Shown: piece after piece, positions 15,081-22,824 of the stretch
Position numbering within the stretch: position 1 is the first letter of the stretch
Layout of the letters: the number at the start of each line of letters is the position of its first letter
From: Streptomyces monomycini
GTDB lineage: Bacteria > Actinomycetota > Actinomycetes > Streptomycetales > Streptomycetaceae
DNA length: 64,000 nt
Assembly: GCF_022271435.1 (NCBI RefSeq)
Contig: NZ_JAFIQY010000014.1
Location: forward strand, 108,845-172,844
Direction of reading: 5' to 3'
Made by a program: the position numbers and the translations under genes
Notes under the pieces: model-generated
What the model saw: only the letters and a program-made list of their open reading frames with translations
Databases searched by the model: none
What the model was told of the DNA's origin: nothing

Positions 15081-16235
15081 TCAGCGGCGGCGCCGGGGTT
15101 CGACGGTGACGACGTCGTAGCCCGGGTCCTCCGATTGCCGGCCGCCGTAGCCGCCGTAGGCACCATAGGAGGACTCACCGCCGTACGCCTGGCCGCCGGG
15201 CTCGACCGTGACGACGTCCGCGCCACCGTACGACTGACCGCCGTAGCCGCCGCCGTACGACTGACCGCCGTACGCCCCGCCGCCGGGTCCGACCGTGACA
15301 ATCTCCGCGCCGCCGCCGTAGGCCCCGTAGGAGGGGTCCTCGTACTGCTCGGCTCCCGGCCCGTAGTAGGCGGGACCGGTCCACCGCGCGCCGGACCCGT
15401 CCATGTAGCGGCTCTCACTCCTGGCCGCCCTGGTGCCGCCGTTGCACTTCTTGCACAGGACGCGGAGGTTCCCGGGGTGGCTAGCCGCCGCCCTGGCGTC
15501 GTCCAGGCTGATCGCCTCGACGTCGCGGTAGATGTTCTCGCCCACCTGCACGGTCCAGTTCATGGGATCCACCGAGCGGTGCACGTTGGCGATGATGCCT
15601 TCCACGTGGTCGATCTCGTACCAGTTGCTCTCCTTGGCGGCGCCGCGCGCTTCCGCCTTACTGAGGACCATTTTCCCGCATTTACCGCATTCATAGCGGT
15701 AAGTACCGGTCCGCGAACTCAGGCGCTTGGGCGTCACCGCCAGCACCGCGTTCACGGCGCCTTCCATCCAGTTGAGGTGCTTGCGGCTGCCGTCCCAGAG
15801 TCTCTGGCCCGCCTCCCCACGGCGCGGGAGGGGAACCCGCTCGGCCGCTGCCAGGGGGTTCTGCTGGCGGCTGCTGCCGGCGGCGCCCGCGCGGGTGCGT
15901 GCGTGGGTACGCGGCCCGTTCTCGGCCTCGATGCGCTCGGCTTCCCGCTGGGTGTGGGTGCGGCCGGAGCGCCGGATCATGCGCTGTACCTGTGGTGTGT
16001 GGCCACAGCCCTGGCCGCACCCCGCGTGCTGGTCCCGGCCCTGCCCGCTCTGGGCGAGCCGCTGGACGACGGCGGCGTTGCCCGCGGCCTGCTGAAGTCC
16101 CACGACCTGCGCGGCCGTCAGCGGCCCCGGCGCCACGAGGGCCCGCTCGGCGGCCGGAGCACGCGACGCGTCTCTCGCCGGTCGTACGGGCCGGTCGGCG
16201 GTGCCGCGCCGGTCCCGCTCTCGCTCTGCGTGCAT
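15081..16235 (-). CDS. HNH nuclease toxin-like protein with injection-system-type N-terminus
   Basis: This is a 384-residue modular protein. Residues about 37-60 (LTAAQVVGLQQAAGNAAVVQ) match the short AGNAAV-type segment found near the start of actinobacterial proteins linked to contractile injection systems and polymorphic toxins. A central domain has two CxxC knuckles (ECGKCGKM and LCKKCNGG) around EIDHVEGI and HPGNLRVL, the layout of an HNH endonuclease with the IDHV histidine as base. The last 100 residues are Gly/Tyr-rich, with three repeats of (I/V)VTVxPGG followed by AYGG-type units, ending VVTVEPRRRR. No signal peptide is present. No obvious immunity gene lies next to it. Function as a DNA-cleaving effector is inferred. 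Confidence 0.75.
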   Translation of the reverse strand: MHAERERDRRGTADRPVRPARDASRAPAAERALVAPGPLTAAQVVGLQQAAGNAAVVQRLAQSGQGRDQHAGCGQGCGHTPQVQRMIRRSGRTHTQREAERIEAENGPRTHARTRAGAAGSSRQQNPLAAAERVPLPRRGEAGQRLWDGSRKHLNWMEGAVNAVLAVTPKRLSSRTGTYRYECGKCGKMVLSKAEARGAAKESNWYEIDHVEGIIANVHRSVDPMNWTVQVGENIYRDVEAISLDDARAAASHPGNLRVLCKKCNGGTRAARSESRYMDGSGARWTGPAYYGPGAEQYEDPSYGAYGGGAEIVTVGPGGGAYGGQSYGGGYGGQSYGGADVVTVEPGGQAYGGESSYGAYGGYGGRQSEDPGYDVVTVEPRRRR

Positions 16236-16473
16236 ACGTCCACTCCGTCGAGGTCCAAGGGGCGTTCGCGCCGATCCCGTCGGCCTCCTTGTCTACGACA
16301 GGCGGACGTCACGCGGGAAGAGCCTTGAGGGCAGCCTTGCCGCCCTCGCGTGCCAAAGAGGAGCGAGGAGCACGGAAGAGGCCGTCGGGGAAGACTTCGA
16401 GGAGGACTCCGCGGCAGGCACGTGGAGCCCGCCGAGAGGCAGGTGATCGCTGCTCTCCCGCGTCTTGTCCTGC

Positions 16474-18291
16474 GTGACGACTGCCGCGACCGCCCCCGAG
16501 GGGCCACCGCCTCCGAAACCGCCCGTCCGTTCGACCTGGCGGGTGCTGTACGGGCACATCAGGCCGCACCGCCCCGCCATCGCCCTGGGCGGCCTCCTCA
16601 CCTTGCTCGGCGCGGCCACCGGCCTGGCCCAGCCGATGGCCGCCAAGGTGCTGGTCGAGCGGCTGGGCGAGGGCGATCCGATCACCATGCTGCTGGTGCT
16701 GCTGACCGTCCTGGTGCTGGCGGGCACGGCCGCCGACGCGCTCGGGGCGTACGTCCTGGAGCGCACCGCCGAGTCCGTCGTGCTCGCGGCCCGGCGCCGA
16801 CTCGTGACGCGGCTGCTGCGGCTGCGGATGGCCGCGGTGGACCGCAGCAGCCCCGGTGACCTGATGTCACGGGTCACCGCGGACACCACGCTGCTGCGCG
16901 CGATCACCACCCAGTCGCTGGTCTCGGCCGGCACCGGCAGCCTCACCCTGATCGGCACGATCACGCTGATGGCGCTGCTGGACCCGGTGCTGCTCGGCGT
17001 CACGCTCTCGGTGATCGTCCTGATCGGCAGCTCGCAGGCGCTGGTGCTGCCGCGCATCGAGAAGGCGACGAAGCGGGCGCAGGAGGCGGTGGGAGAGATC
17101 TCCACGGCGCTGGAGCGCACGTTCGGGGCGTTCCGCACGATCAAGGCGTCCGGCGCGGAGCCACGGGAAGCCGCGGCCGTCGAGGCGGCGGCGCAGGAGG
17201 CGTGGCGCGGCGGCATCCGGGCGGCGAAGTGGCAGTCCGTCGCCATGTCCTCGGTGGGGCTCGCGGTGCAGCTCGCGTTCCTGGCCGTGCTGGGCGTCGG
17301 CGGGGCGCGGGTGGCCTCCGGGACCACCGGCATCGCCACGCTGATCGCGTTCCTGCTCTATCTCTTCTACCTCATCGAACCGATCTCCCGGCTGGTGAAC
17401 GCCGCGGCGTCCTACCAGGTGGGGGCGGCGGCGATCGCGCGGATGACGGAGGCGGAGGAGCTGGAGACGGAGACTTCGCAGGCGGCTCCGGCGGCGGCCG
17501 GGGAGCGGGCCGCCGTCCCCGCGAAGCCCGCGAGCGTCGCCTTCGAACAGGTGACCTTCCGCTACCGCCCCGATCTGCCGCCGGTCCACCACGGTGTGGA
17601 CTTCGCGGTGCCCGGCGGCGGCATGACGGCGTTCGTCGGCCCGTCCGGCGCCGGCAAGACCACCGTCTTCGGGCTGCTGGAGCGGTTCTACGACGCGGAC
17701 GGCGGCCGGGTGCTGGTCGACGGCACCGACGTACAGGACTGGCCGCTGGACCTGCTGCGGTCCCAGATCGGCTACGTCGAGCAGGACGCGCCCGTCCTGG
17801 CCGGCACGCTGCGCGAGAACCTGCTGTTCGCGGCGCCCGGCGCCACCGACGACGAGGTGGCCGGGGTGCTCACCAGGACCCGGCTGGACGGCCTGGTCGC
17901 ACGGCTGCCCGAAGGGCTGGACACGCCGGTGGGGCACCGCGGCAGCAAGCTGTCCGGTGGCGAGCGGCAGCGGGTGGCGATCGCGCGGGCGCTGCTGCGC
18001 GAGCCGCGGCTGCTGCTCCTGGACGAGGCGACCTCGCAACTGGACGCGGTCAACGAACTGGCGCTGCGGGAGACCGTCGCGGAGGCGGCCCGTACGACGA
18101 CGGTGCTGGTGGTGGCGCACCGGCTCTCCACCGTGACGCTCGCGGACCGCATCGTGGTGATGGAGGCGGGGCGGGTGCGTGCGGTCGGTACGCATGCGCA
18201 GCTGGTGGCGGACGATCCGCTGTACGGGGAGCTGGCGGCGACGCAGTTTCTCGCCACGGCGCCCGATGAGGCGGCGGACCGGACGCCCTGA
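16474..18291 (+). CDS. ABC transporter, fused permease/ATPase (exporter type)
   Basis: This is about 605 residues from GTG 16474 (a TTG nine bases earlier is the alternative). The N-terminal half (about 25-310) has six membrane helices of the ABC_membrane type I exporter fold. The C-terminal nucleotide-binding domain has Walker A GPSGAGKTT, Q-loop IGYVEQDAPVLAG, signature LSGGERQRVAIARALL, Walker B LLLLDEATSQLD and H-loop VVAHRLST. Such half-transporters work as dimers and export lipids, peptides or drugs; the substrate is unknown. No clear ribosome site is seen. The protease gene follows after 15 bases, so the two are probably co-transcribed. Confidence 0.9.
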   Translation: MTTAATAPEGPPPPKPPVRSTWRVLYGHIRPHRPAIALGGLLTLLGAATGLAQPMAAKVLVERLGEGDPITMLLVLLTVLVLAGTAADALGAYVLERTAESVVLAARRRLVTRLLRLRMAAVDRSSPGDLMSRVTADTTLLRAITTQSLVSAGTGSLTLIGTITLMALLDPVLLGVTLSVIVLIGSSQALVLPRIEKATKRAQEAVGEISTALERTFGAFRTIKASGAEPREAAAVEAAAQEAWRGGIRAAKWQSVAMSSVGLAVQLAFLAVLGVGGARVASGTTGIATLIAFLLYLFYLIEPISRLVNAAASYQVGAAAIARMTEAEELETETSQAAPAAAGERAAVPAKPASVAFEQVTFRYRPDLPPVHHGVDFAVPGGGMTAFVGPSGAGKTTVFGLLERFYDADGGRVLVDGTDVQDWPLDLLRSQIGYVEQDAPVLAGTLRENLLFAAPGATDDEVAGVLTRTRLDGLVARLPEGLDTPVGHRGSKLSGGERQRVAIARALLREPRLLLLDEATSQLDAVNELALRETVAEAARTTTVLVVAHRLSTVTLADRIVVMEAGRVRAVGTHAQLVADDPLYGELAATQFLATAPDEAADRTP

Positions 18292-18306
18292 CGGGACACT
18301 TCAGCC

Positions 18307-19413
18307 ATGACGCCTTCACTGACTTCCCGCCGCCGGGCGGCGGTCGCCGCGGCCGCCGCCCTGTGCGCGGCCGCGCTGGTGGCCGGCTGCTCCGGCTCCG
18401 ACTCCTCCGCCGGGCCCGGCAAGGACGTCTCCTCGTCGGCCTCCGCGGCCGCCGTCACCTCCCCCGCCAAGGCGGCGGCCCCCAGCGTCAGCACCGACCT
18501 CCAGAACGCGTACCAGAAGGTGGTCAAGGACGTCCTGCCGTCGGTCGTCCAGATCACCACCGGCGAGGGGCTGGGGTCCGGGGTGGTGTACGACGCGCGC
18601 GGCCATGTCGTCACCAACGCGCATGTCGTCGGCGAGGACAAGAAGTTCAAGGTCACCACGGCGCGCGGCAGCCGCTCCCTGGACGCGTCGCTGGTCGCCT
18701 CCTACCCGGAGCAGGACCTCGCCGTCATCAAGATCGACGACGCGCCGAAGGACCTGAAGCCCGCGACGTTCGGCGACTCCGCCAAGGTCGAGATCGGGCA
18801 GATCGTGCTCGCCATGGGCAGTCCGCTGGGGCTGTCCGGCAGCGTCACGCAGGGCATCGTCTCGGCGACCGGACGCACCGTCAGCGAACCCAGCAGCGGC
18901 GGCGGCACCGGCGCGACCCTCGCGAACATGGTGCAGACCTCCGCCGCCATCAACCCGGGCAACAGCGGCGGCGCCCTGGTCAACCTCTCCGACCAGGTCA
19001 TCGGCATCCCGACGCTGGCCGCCACGGACCCGCAGATGGGCGAGGGCGCGGCACCCGGCATCGGCTTCGCGATCCCGGCGTCCACGGTCCGCAACATCGC
19101 CGACCAGATCATCAAGGACGGCAAGGTCACCAACTCGGGCCGGGCGGCGCTCGGCATCACCGGCCGCACCCTGGTGGGCCAGGACTTCGAGGGCGCCGGG
19201 GTGAGCGTCGCGAGCGTCAAGGAGGGCGGCCCGGCGGACAAGGCGGGTATCGAGGCCGGCGATGTCGTCGTGAAGTTCGACGGGACGGCCGTCCGTACGA
19301 TGCAGGCCCTGTCGGAGGCGCTGGCGGGCCACAAGCCGGGCGACAAGGTGGACGTCACGGTCGACCGGGACGGTGCGCAGAAGACGGTGCGGGTGACGCT
19401 GGGAACGATCTAG
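18307..19413 (+). CDS. HtrA/DegP-like serine protease lipoprotein with PDZ domain
   Basis: This is 368 residues. A twin-arginine-like basic start and a lipobox ending LVAGC give lipid attachment at Cys28. A Ser/Ala-rich linker follows. The trypsin-like domain (about 65-265) has the complete triad: His in VVTNAHVVG, Asp in EQDLAVIKI, Ser in NPGNSGGALV. A single PDZ domain (about 275-365) has VKEGGPADKAGIEAGDVVVK. It acts on the outer face of the membrane in protein quality control or signalling. One PDZ is typical of actinobacterial HtrA proteins. It is closely spaced after the ABC exporter, suggesting a shared envelope-stress or secretion role. Confidence 0.92.
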   Translation: MTPSLTSRRRAAVAAAAALCAAALVAGCSGSDSSAGPGKDVSSSASAAAVTSPAKAAAPSVSTDLQNAYQKVVKDVLPSVVQITTGEGLGSGVVYDARGHVVTNAHVVGEDKKFKVTTARGSRSLDASLVASYPEQDLAVIKIDDAPKDLKPATFGDSAKVEIGQIVLAMGSPLGLSGSVTQGIVSATGRTVSEPSSGGGTGATLANMVQTSAAINPGNSGGALVNLSDQVIGIPTLAATDPQMGEGAAPGIGFAIPASTVRNIADQIIKDGKVTNSGRAALGITGRTLVGQDFEGAGVSVASVKEGGPADKAGIEAGDVVVKFDGTAVRTMQALSEALAGHKPGDKVDVTVDRDGAQKTVRVTLGTI

Positions 19414-19429
19414 GTCCTGTCGTCACCGG

Positions 19430-19457
19430 ATTGCCGGTTCGGCAATACTGTTTGCCG
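19430..19457 (+). promoter_or_regulatory. Nested palindromes upstream of the ABM-rhodanese gene
   Basis: ATTGCCGGTTCGGCAAT (19430-19446) is a perfect 7-bp inverted repeat with a 3-nt centre. It overlaps CGGCAATACTGTTTGCCG (19440-19457), a second 6-bp inverted repeat using the same CGGCAA half-site. Three related half-sites at this spacing look like an operator for a dimeric regulator or two competing sites. It lies just after the protease stop and about 85 bp before the next start. Confidence 0.45.
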
Positions 19458-19541
19458 CTCCGCAGTACGCGTGTGCACTCTGCGTCCGGAAAGCAGCACG
19501 CCGGAAGGCGTGACCGCCTCGCAGAGCGGAGGACGCAGCAG

Positions 19542-20207
19542 ATGGAAGACCGCCATGTCGTCATCATTCCGATCGAGATCGACGAGGAGAAGGAGAGCGC
19601 GTACCTCGACACCTGGCAGGACGCGGCGGCGGTGATGGCGGCTCAGCCCGGGTTCATCCGGACGTACATGTTCCGCTCGATCGTTCCGGGGAGCACCTTC
19701 CCCCTCGTCAACGTGGCGGAATGGGAGTCCACCGCTCACTGGGAAGCGGCGATGAACGTCTGCCCGATGCTGGGACAGCAGATCGCCGTCGCCCATGCCT
19801 CGAACTACGAGGCGGTCCGTACGGTCCTGCCCGCCACGCCACGGAGCCCGGGCCCCGGCGACGGTCACCCGCCCGCCGGCCTGTCTCCTGCCGAGGCACA
19901 CCGCCGCGTCGTGGACGGGGAACTCACGCTGGTCGATGTCCGGGAGGACGATGAATGGGCGGCGCGCCACCCGGCCGGCGCCGTCCACGCCGCGCTCGGC
20001 ACGCTGCCGGCGTCGCTGTCGGATCTGCCCGACGGCCCGCTGGCCTTCATATGCCGCACGGGCTCCCGCAGCGTGCAAGGCGGCGCGCGGGCGGTGCGCG
20101 CAGGCCGGTCCTCCGTCCACACCGTGACGGGAGGCCTGGAAGCGTGGGAAACCGCAGGGCTTCCGGTCGTCGTCCCCGGCCGCGAGGTGGCGGAGAACGA
20201 CGGATAG
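19542..20207 (+). CDS. ABM (antibiotic biosynthesis monooxygenase-like) - rhodanese fusion
   Basis: This is 221 residues from ATG 19542, preceded by GGAGGACGCAGCAG. Residues about 5-95 form a ferredoxin-like alpha/beta-barrel ABM domain (VVIIPIEIDEEKESAYLDTW, QPGFIRTYMFRS, FPLVNVAEWESTAHWEAA). Residues about 115-215 are a rhodanese homology domain with LTLVDVREDDEWAARHPAGA and the active-site loop FICRTGSRS, whose Cys could carry persulfide. The tail VTGGLEAWETAGLPV is the typical rhodanese ending. A possible role is sulfur transfer coupled to oxidation or haem/flavin chemistry, but neither half reveals its substrate. The fusion is uncommon to my knowledge. Confidence 0.85.
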   Translation: MEDRHVVIIPIEIDEEKESAYLDTWQDAAAVMAAQPGFIRTYMFRSIVPGSTFPLVNVAEWESTAHWEAAMNVCPMLGQQIAVAHASNYEAVRTVLPATPRSPGPGDGHPPAGLSPAEAHRRVVDGELTLVDVREDDEWAARHPAGAVHAALGTLPASLSDLPDGPLAFICRTGSRSVQGGARAVRAGRSSVHTVTGGLEAWETAGLPVVVPGREVAENDG

Positions 20208-20235
20208 GTGCGGCCGGCGGGGCGCCGGCCCGGCC

Positions 20236-20270
20236 GGCGCCGGTCCATGGCTGAGCCACGGGCCGGCGCC
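20236..20270. terminator. Hairpin between convergent genes
   Basis: GGCGCCGG (20236-20243) pairs with CCGGCGCC (20263-20270), with an imperfect inner extension through TCCATGGCT/AGCCACGGG. It lies between the ABM-rhodanese gene and the convergent 68-residue gene. Confidence 0.55.
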
Positions 20271-20279
20271 GGTCCGCGG

Positions 20280-20486
20280 TCACCCCACGTCGGCGTGCAG
20301 ACTCATCGCGTAGATCTCGGTGTCGTCCTCGAAGAGCGTCACCCTGTCGGCGCCTCCTTCGAGGAGGTCCTTCCACACCTCGCCGATCCAGGACTCCGCG
20401 TCCCCCTGGGTCGTGAAGTCCTCGGGCTCCACCGCGGGCCCCGTCTCCGTACCGTCGGCCTTCTCGAACCGCCACGTCCACGCCAT
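20280..20486 (-). CDS. Small conserved streptomycete protein, unknown function
   Basis: This is 68 residues from ATG 20486, preceded by a strong GGAGGCGG ribosome site. It reads MAWTWRFEKADGTETGPAVE and onward, and contains aspartate/glutamate-rich turns (DAESWIGEVWKDLLEGGADR) and a C-terminal strand VTLFEDDTEIYAMSL. It has no signal peptide, membrane segment or Cys. I recall near-identical small proteins beside cobU in other Streptomyces, so it is probably real and conserved. The fold appears alpha/beta; its function is unknown. Confidence 0.75.
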   Translation of the reverse strand: MAWTWRFEKADGTETGPAVEPEDFTTQGDAESWIGEVWKDLLEGGADRVTLFEDDTEIYAMSLHADVG

Positions 20487-20715
20487 GTCCGCCTCCTGGG
20501 TCCCACCGAGTGCCTGCTGGTTCGCGTACCGCTGCCGCACCGCGGGGCGCCGCGGAACGGTCCTGCTGCTGTCCTGCGCACGAGCGCCGTACGAGCGGCG
20601 TATTCCCCGCGAACGCGCGGCGTACGTCCCGCGTAGGTGCTGTTCCGCAGCCTAACGGCCGTGTCGAGACGGGCCCCCGCGCGCCCGGTCGGCACCGGCG
20701 GGGGAAAATCGGCGG

Positions 20716-21984
20716 GTGGAACTGACTCTCCTCGGCACCGGAGCCCCCAGCGGGCTGCCGCGCCCCGGCTGCCCCTGCGCCGCCTGTGCCTCCGCCGTCG
20801 GCGACGAGGCGCGGGCGGCCACCGCGCTGCTCGTCGACGGGGCGCTGCTCCTGGACCTGACGCCGGGTCCGGCGTTCGCCGCCGCCCGCGCCGGGCACTC
20901 GCTCACCGCCGTACGGCAGGTGCTGCTCTCGCACCCGCACGACGGTCCGGCCATGGAGGTGCCCGCCGGGCTGCCGCAGCCGGGGCGGGTGGCGGACGGC
21001 CGGGAGCTGGCGCTGCTGGACGGGCACCGGGTGCGGGCCGTCGCCGTGGACGTGCCGGGCACCGGTTACGAGGTCGGCGGCGCCGAGGGCGAGCGGCTGC
21101 TGTACCTGCCGCCGGGCGCCGCGCCGGCCGGCGCGGCCGACGGCGAGGGGCACGGCCGGGGCGTCCGCCCGTACGACATGGTCCTGCTGGACGTCCTGGG
21201 GCGGCCGGACGCGCTGGCGCGGCTGCGGGCGAGCGGCGCGGTGGACGCGGCGACGGACGTGCTGGGCGTCCACCTGGACCACACCGTGCCGCCCGGCCCC
21301 GAGCTGCACCGCCGGCTGGCGGCGGCGGGGGCGCGCACCGTGCCGGACGGCACGTCGCTGCTGGTCGGCGAGTACCACGCGGTGCCCGACCTGCCGCGCC
21401 GCACGCTGGTGCTGGGCGGCGCGCGCAGCGGCAAGTCGGCGGAGGCCGAGCGGCGGCTGGCCGCCTTCCCCGACGTGCTGTACGTCGCGACCGGCGGCAC
21501 CCGGGACGGGGACACCGAGTGGGCGGCGCGGGTCTCGGCCCACCGGGAGCGCCGTCCGGCGTCCTGGCGTACGACGGAGACCTGCGACCTGCTGCCGCTC
21601 CTGGAAGGCGGCGCCCGGCCGGAGGACCGGGCGGGCGGGCCCGCCGCGCAGGCCGCCCCGGACGACTCGCCGCTGCTGATCGACTGCCTCGCCCTGTGGC
21701 TGACGCACGCCATGGACGAGGCCGGCGCGTGGGACGACGAGAAGTGGGCGGCGGGCGGTGAACGGGAGCTGCGCGCGCGGGTGGACGAGCTGGTCGCGGC
21801 GGTGCGCGGCACCCGGCGTCCGGTGGTGGCGGTGAGCAACGAGGTCGGCTCAGGAGTGGTGCCGGCCACCGCGTCCGGCCGCCGGTTCCGCGACGAACTG
21901 GGACGGCTGAACGCGATGTTCGGCGCCGAGTGCGAACACGTCCTGCTGGTCGTCGCCGGGCAGGCGCTTGCGCTGCGCGGATGA
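20716..21984 (+). CDS. cobU: Adenosylcobinamide kinase/guanylyltransferase with N-terminal metallo-beta-lactamase-like domain
   Basis: This is 422 residues from GTG 20716. The C-terminal domain (about 230-420) is CobU. The P-loop VLGGARSGKSAEAE, the nucleotide region YVATGGTRDGD, HRERRPASWRTTE and VSNEVGSGVVP are visible. It phosphorylates adenosylcobinamide and then adds GMP from GTP in nucleotide-loop assembly of cobalamin. The N-terminal part (about 1-225) begins MELTLLGTGAPSGLPRPGCP like PhnP/RNase Z-type metallo-beta-lactamase folds. Its metal motif is degenerate (LLSHPHDGPAM instead of HxHxDH), so it is probably not a working hydrolase. This fused form occurs in streptomycetes. It leads the cobU-methyltransferase-cobT cluster. 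Confidence 0.9.
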   Translation: MELTLLGTGAPSGLPRPGCPCAACASAVGDEARAATALLVDGALLLDLTPGPAFAAARAGHSLTAVRQVLLSHPHDGPAMEVPAGLPQPGRVADGRELALLDGHRVRAVAVDVPGTGYEVGGAEGERLLYLPPGAAPAGAADGEGHGRGVRPYDMVLLDVLGRPDALARLRASGAVDAATDVLGVHLDHTVPPGPELHRRLAAAGARTVPDGTSLLVGEYHAVPDLPRRTLVLGGARSGKSAEAERRLAAFPDVLYVATGGTRDGDTEWAARVSAHRERRPASWRTTETCDLLPLLEGGARPEDRAGGPAAQAAPDDSPLLIDCLALWLTHAMDEAGAWDDEKWAAGGERELRARVDELVAAVRGTRRPVVAVSNEVGSGVVPATASGRRFRDELGRLNAMFGAECEHVLLVVAGQALALRG

Positions 21985-22046
21985 CACCGGCCGGGCCGCG
22001 CCCGTGTCCGCTTGTCCGGGCCCGCCGGGACGGGTGGTCTTGTCCG

Positions 22047-22814
22047 GTGACCGAAACGGATGGTCCGGCGACCAGCACCTCACGCCGCCTCGACGCGGCC
22101 GTACGCGCGTACGTACGGCAGCACCCCTTCGCCACGGTCGTGGCGCTCGGCGAGGGGCCGGGCAGCGCCGCCTTCTGGCGGCTGGACGACGGGCGGCTGG
22201 ACTGGCTGGCCGTGGAGCCGCCGGAGAGCGCCGCGGTCCGCCGGATGCTGCTGCCGGACGGGCCCCGGCGGCGGACCCTCGCGCATCCGGTGGCCGACCC
22301 CGGCTGGCTGGAGGCGGTCCGCGCGCCGGAGCGCGGGGTGGTGGTGGCCGCGCGCGGGCTGCTGATGTTCCTGCGGCCGCCCGAGGTCCGCGCGCTGTTC
22401 GCGGCGTGCGCGGAGCGGCTGCCCGGGGGCGCGCTGGTCTTCGACGCGGTGCCCCGCTGGTGCGCGGGCCGCGGCCGGACGCGTACGGGCGTGCGGGCGG
22501 CGCCCGGCGCTCCGCCGCTGCGCTGGGGCATGAACGCCGCCGACCGGCCCCGGGTCGCGGGCGCGCACCCGAACATCGTCGCGGTGCGCGAGGTCCCGCC
22601 GCCCGGCCGCGGGCCGCTCGCCGGGCGCCTGGCGCGGTGGCGGGAGCACGTACCGCTGCTGCACACCCCCGCCCGTACGGTCACCGAGATCCGCTTCGGC
22701 ACGCGGCGGCCCGCCCCGGGCTCCGCCTCCGGAGGCGCCCGTACCGGTCCGGGGCCCGGCACCCGCGGCGCCCCGGCCGACCCGGAGCGGGCCGCCGGGC
22801 GCCGTTCCCGGTAA
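22047..22814 (+). CDS. LCM/PPM-family SAM-dependent methyltransferase-like protein
   Basis: This is 255 residues from GTG 22047. The sequence TSRRLDAAVRAYVRQHPFAT, VVALGEGPGSAAFWRLDDGR, WLAVEPPESAAVRRMLLPDG and VVAARGLLMFLRPPEVRALF matches the leucine-carboxyl-methyltransferase-like family common in actinobacteria. In it an acidic strand end follows the ALGEG glycine loop. The C-terminal 35 residues are low-complexity Gly/Pro/Arg. The target is unknown. It sits between cobU and cobT with short gaps (62 and 10 bases), so it is probably co-transcribed with cobalamin genes, though no cobalamin step obviously needs it. Confidence 0.75.
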   Translation: MTETDGPATSTSRRLDAAVRAYVRQHPFATVVALGEGPGSAAFWRLDDGRLDWLAVEPPESAAVRRMLLPDGPRRRTLAHPVADPGWLEAVRAPERGVVVAARGLLMFLRPPEVRALFAACAERLPGGALVFDAVPRWCAGRGRTRTGVRAAPGAPPLRWGMNAADRPRVAGAHPNIVAVREVPPPGRGPLAGRLARWREHVPLLHTPARTVTEIRFGTRRPAPGSASGGARTGPGPGTRGAPADPERAAGRRSR

Positions 22815-22824
22815 TCTGCGCCGA

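Noticed and set aside
20640..20715. Possible cobalamin riboswitch before cobU
   Set aside because: Only about 75 bases of leader exist, with no B12-box-like sequence; the gap before cobS (27190-27267) is also too short.
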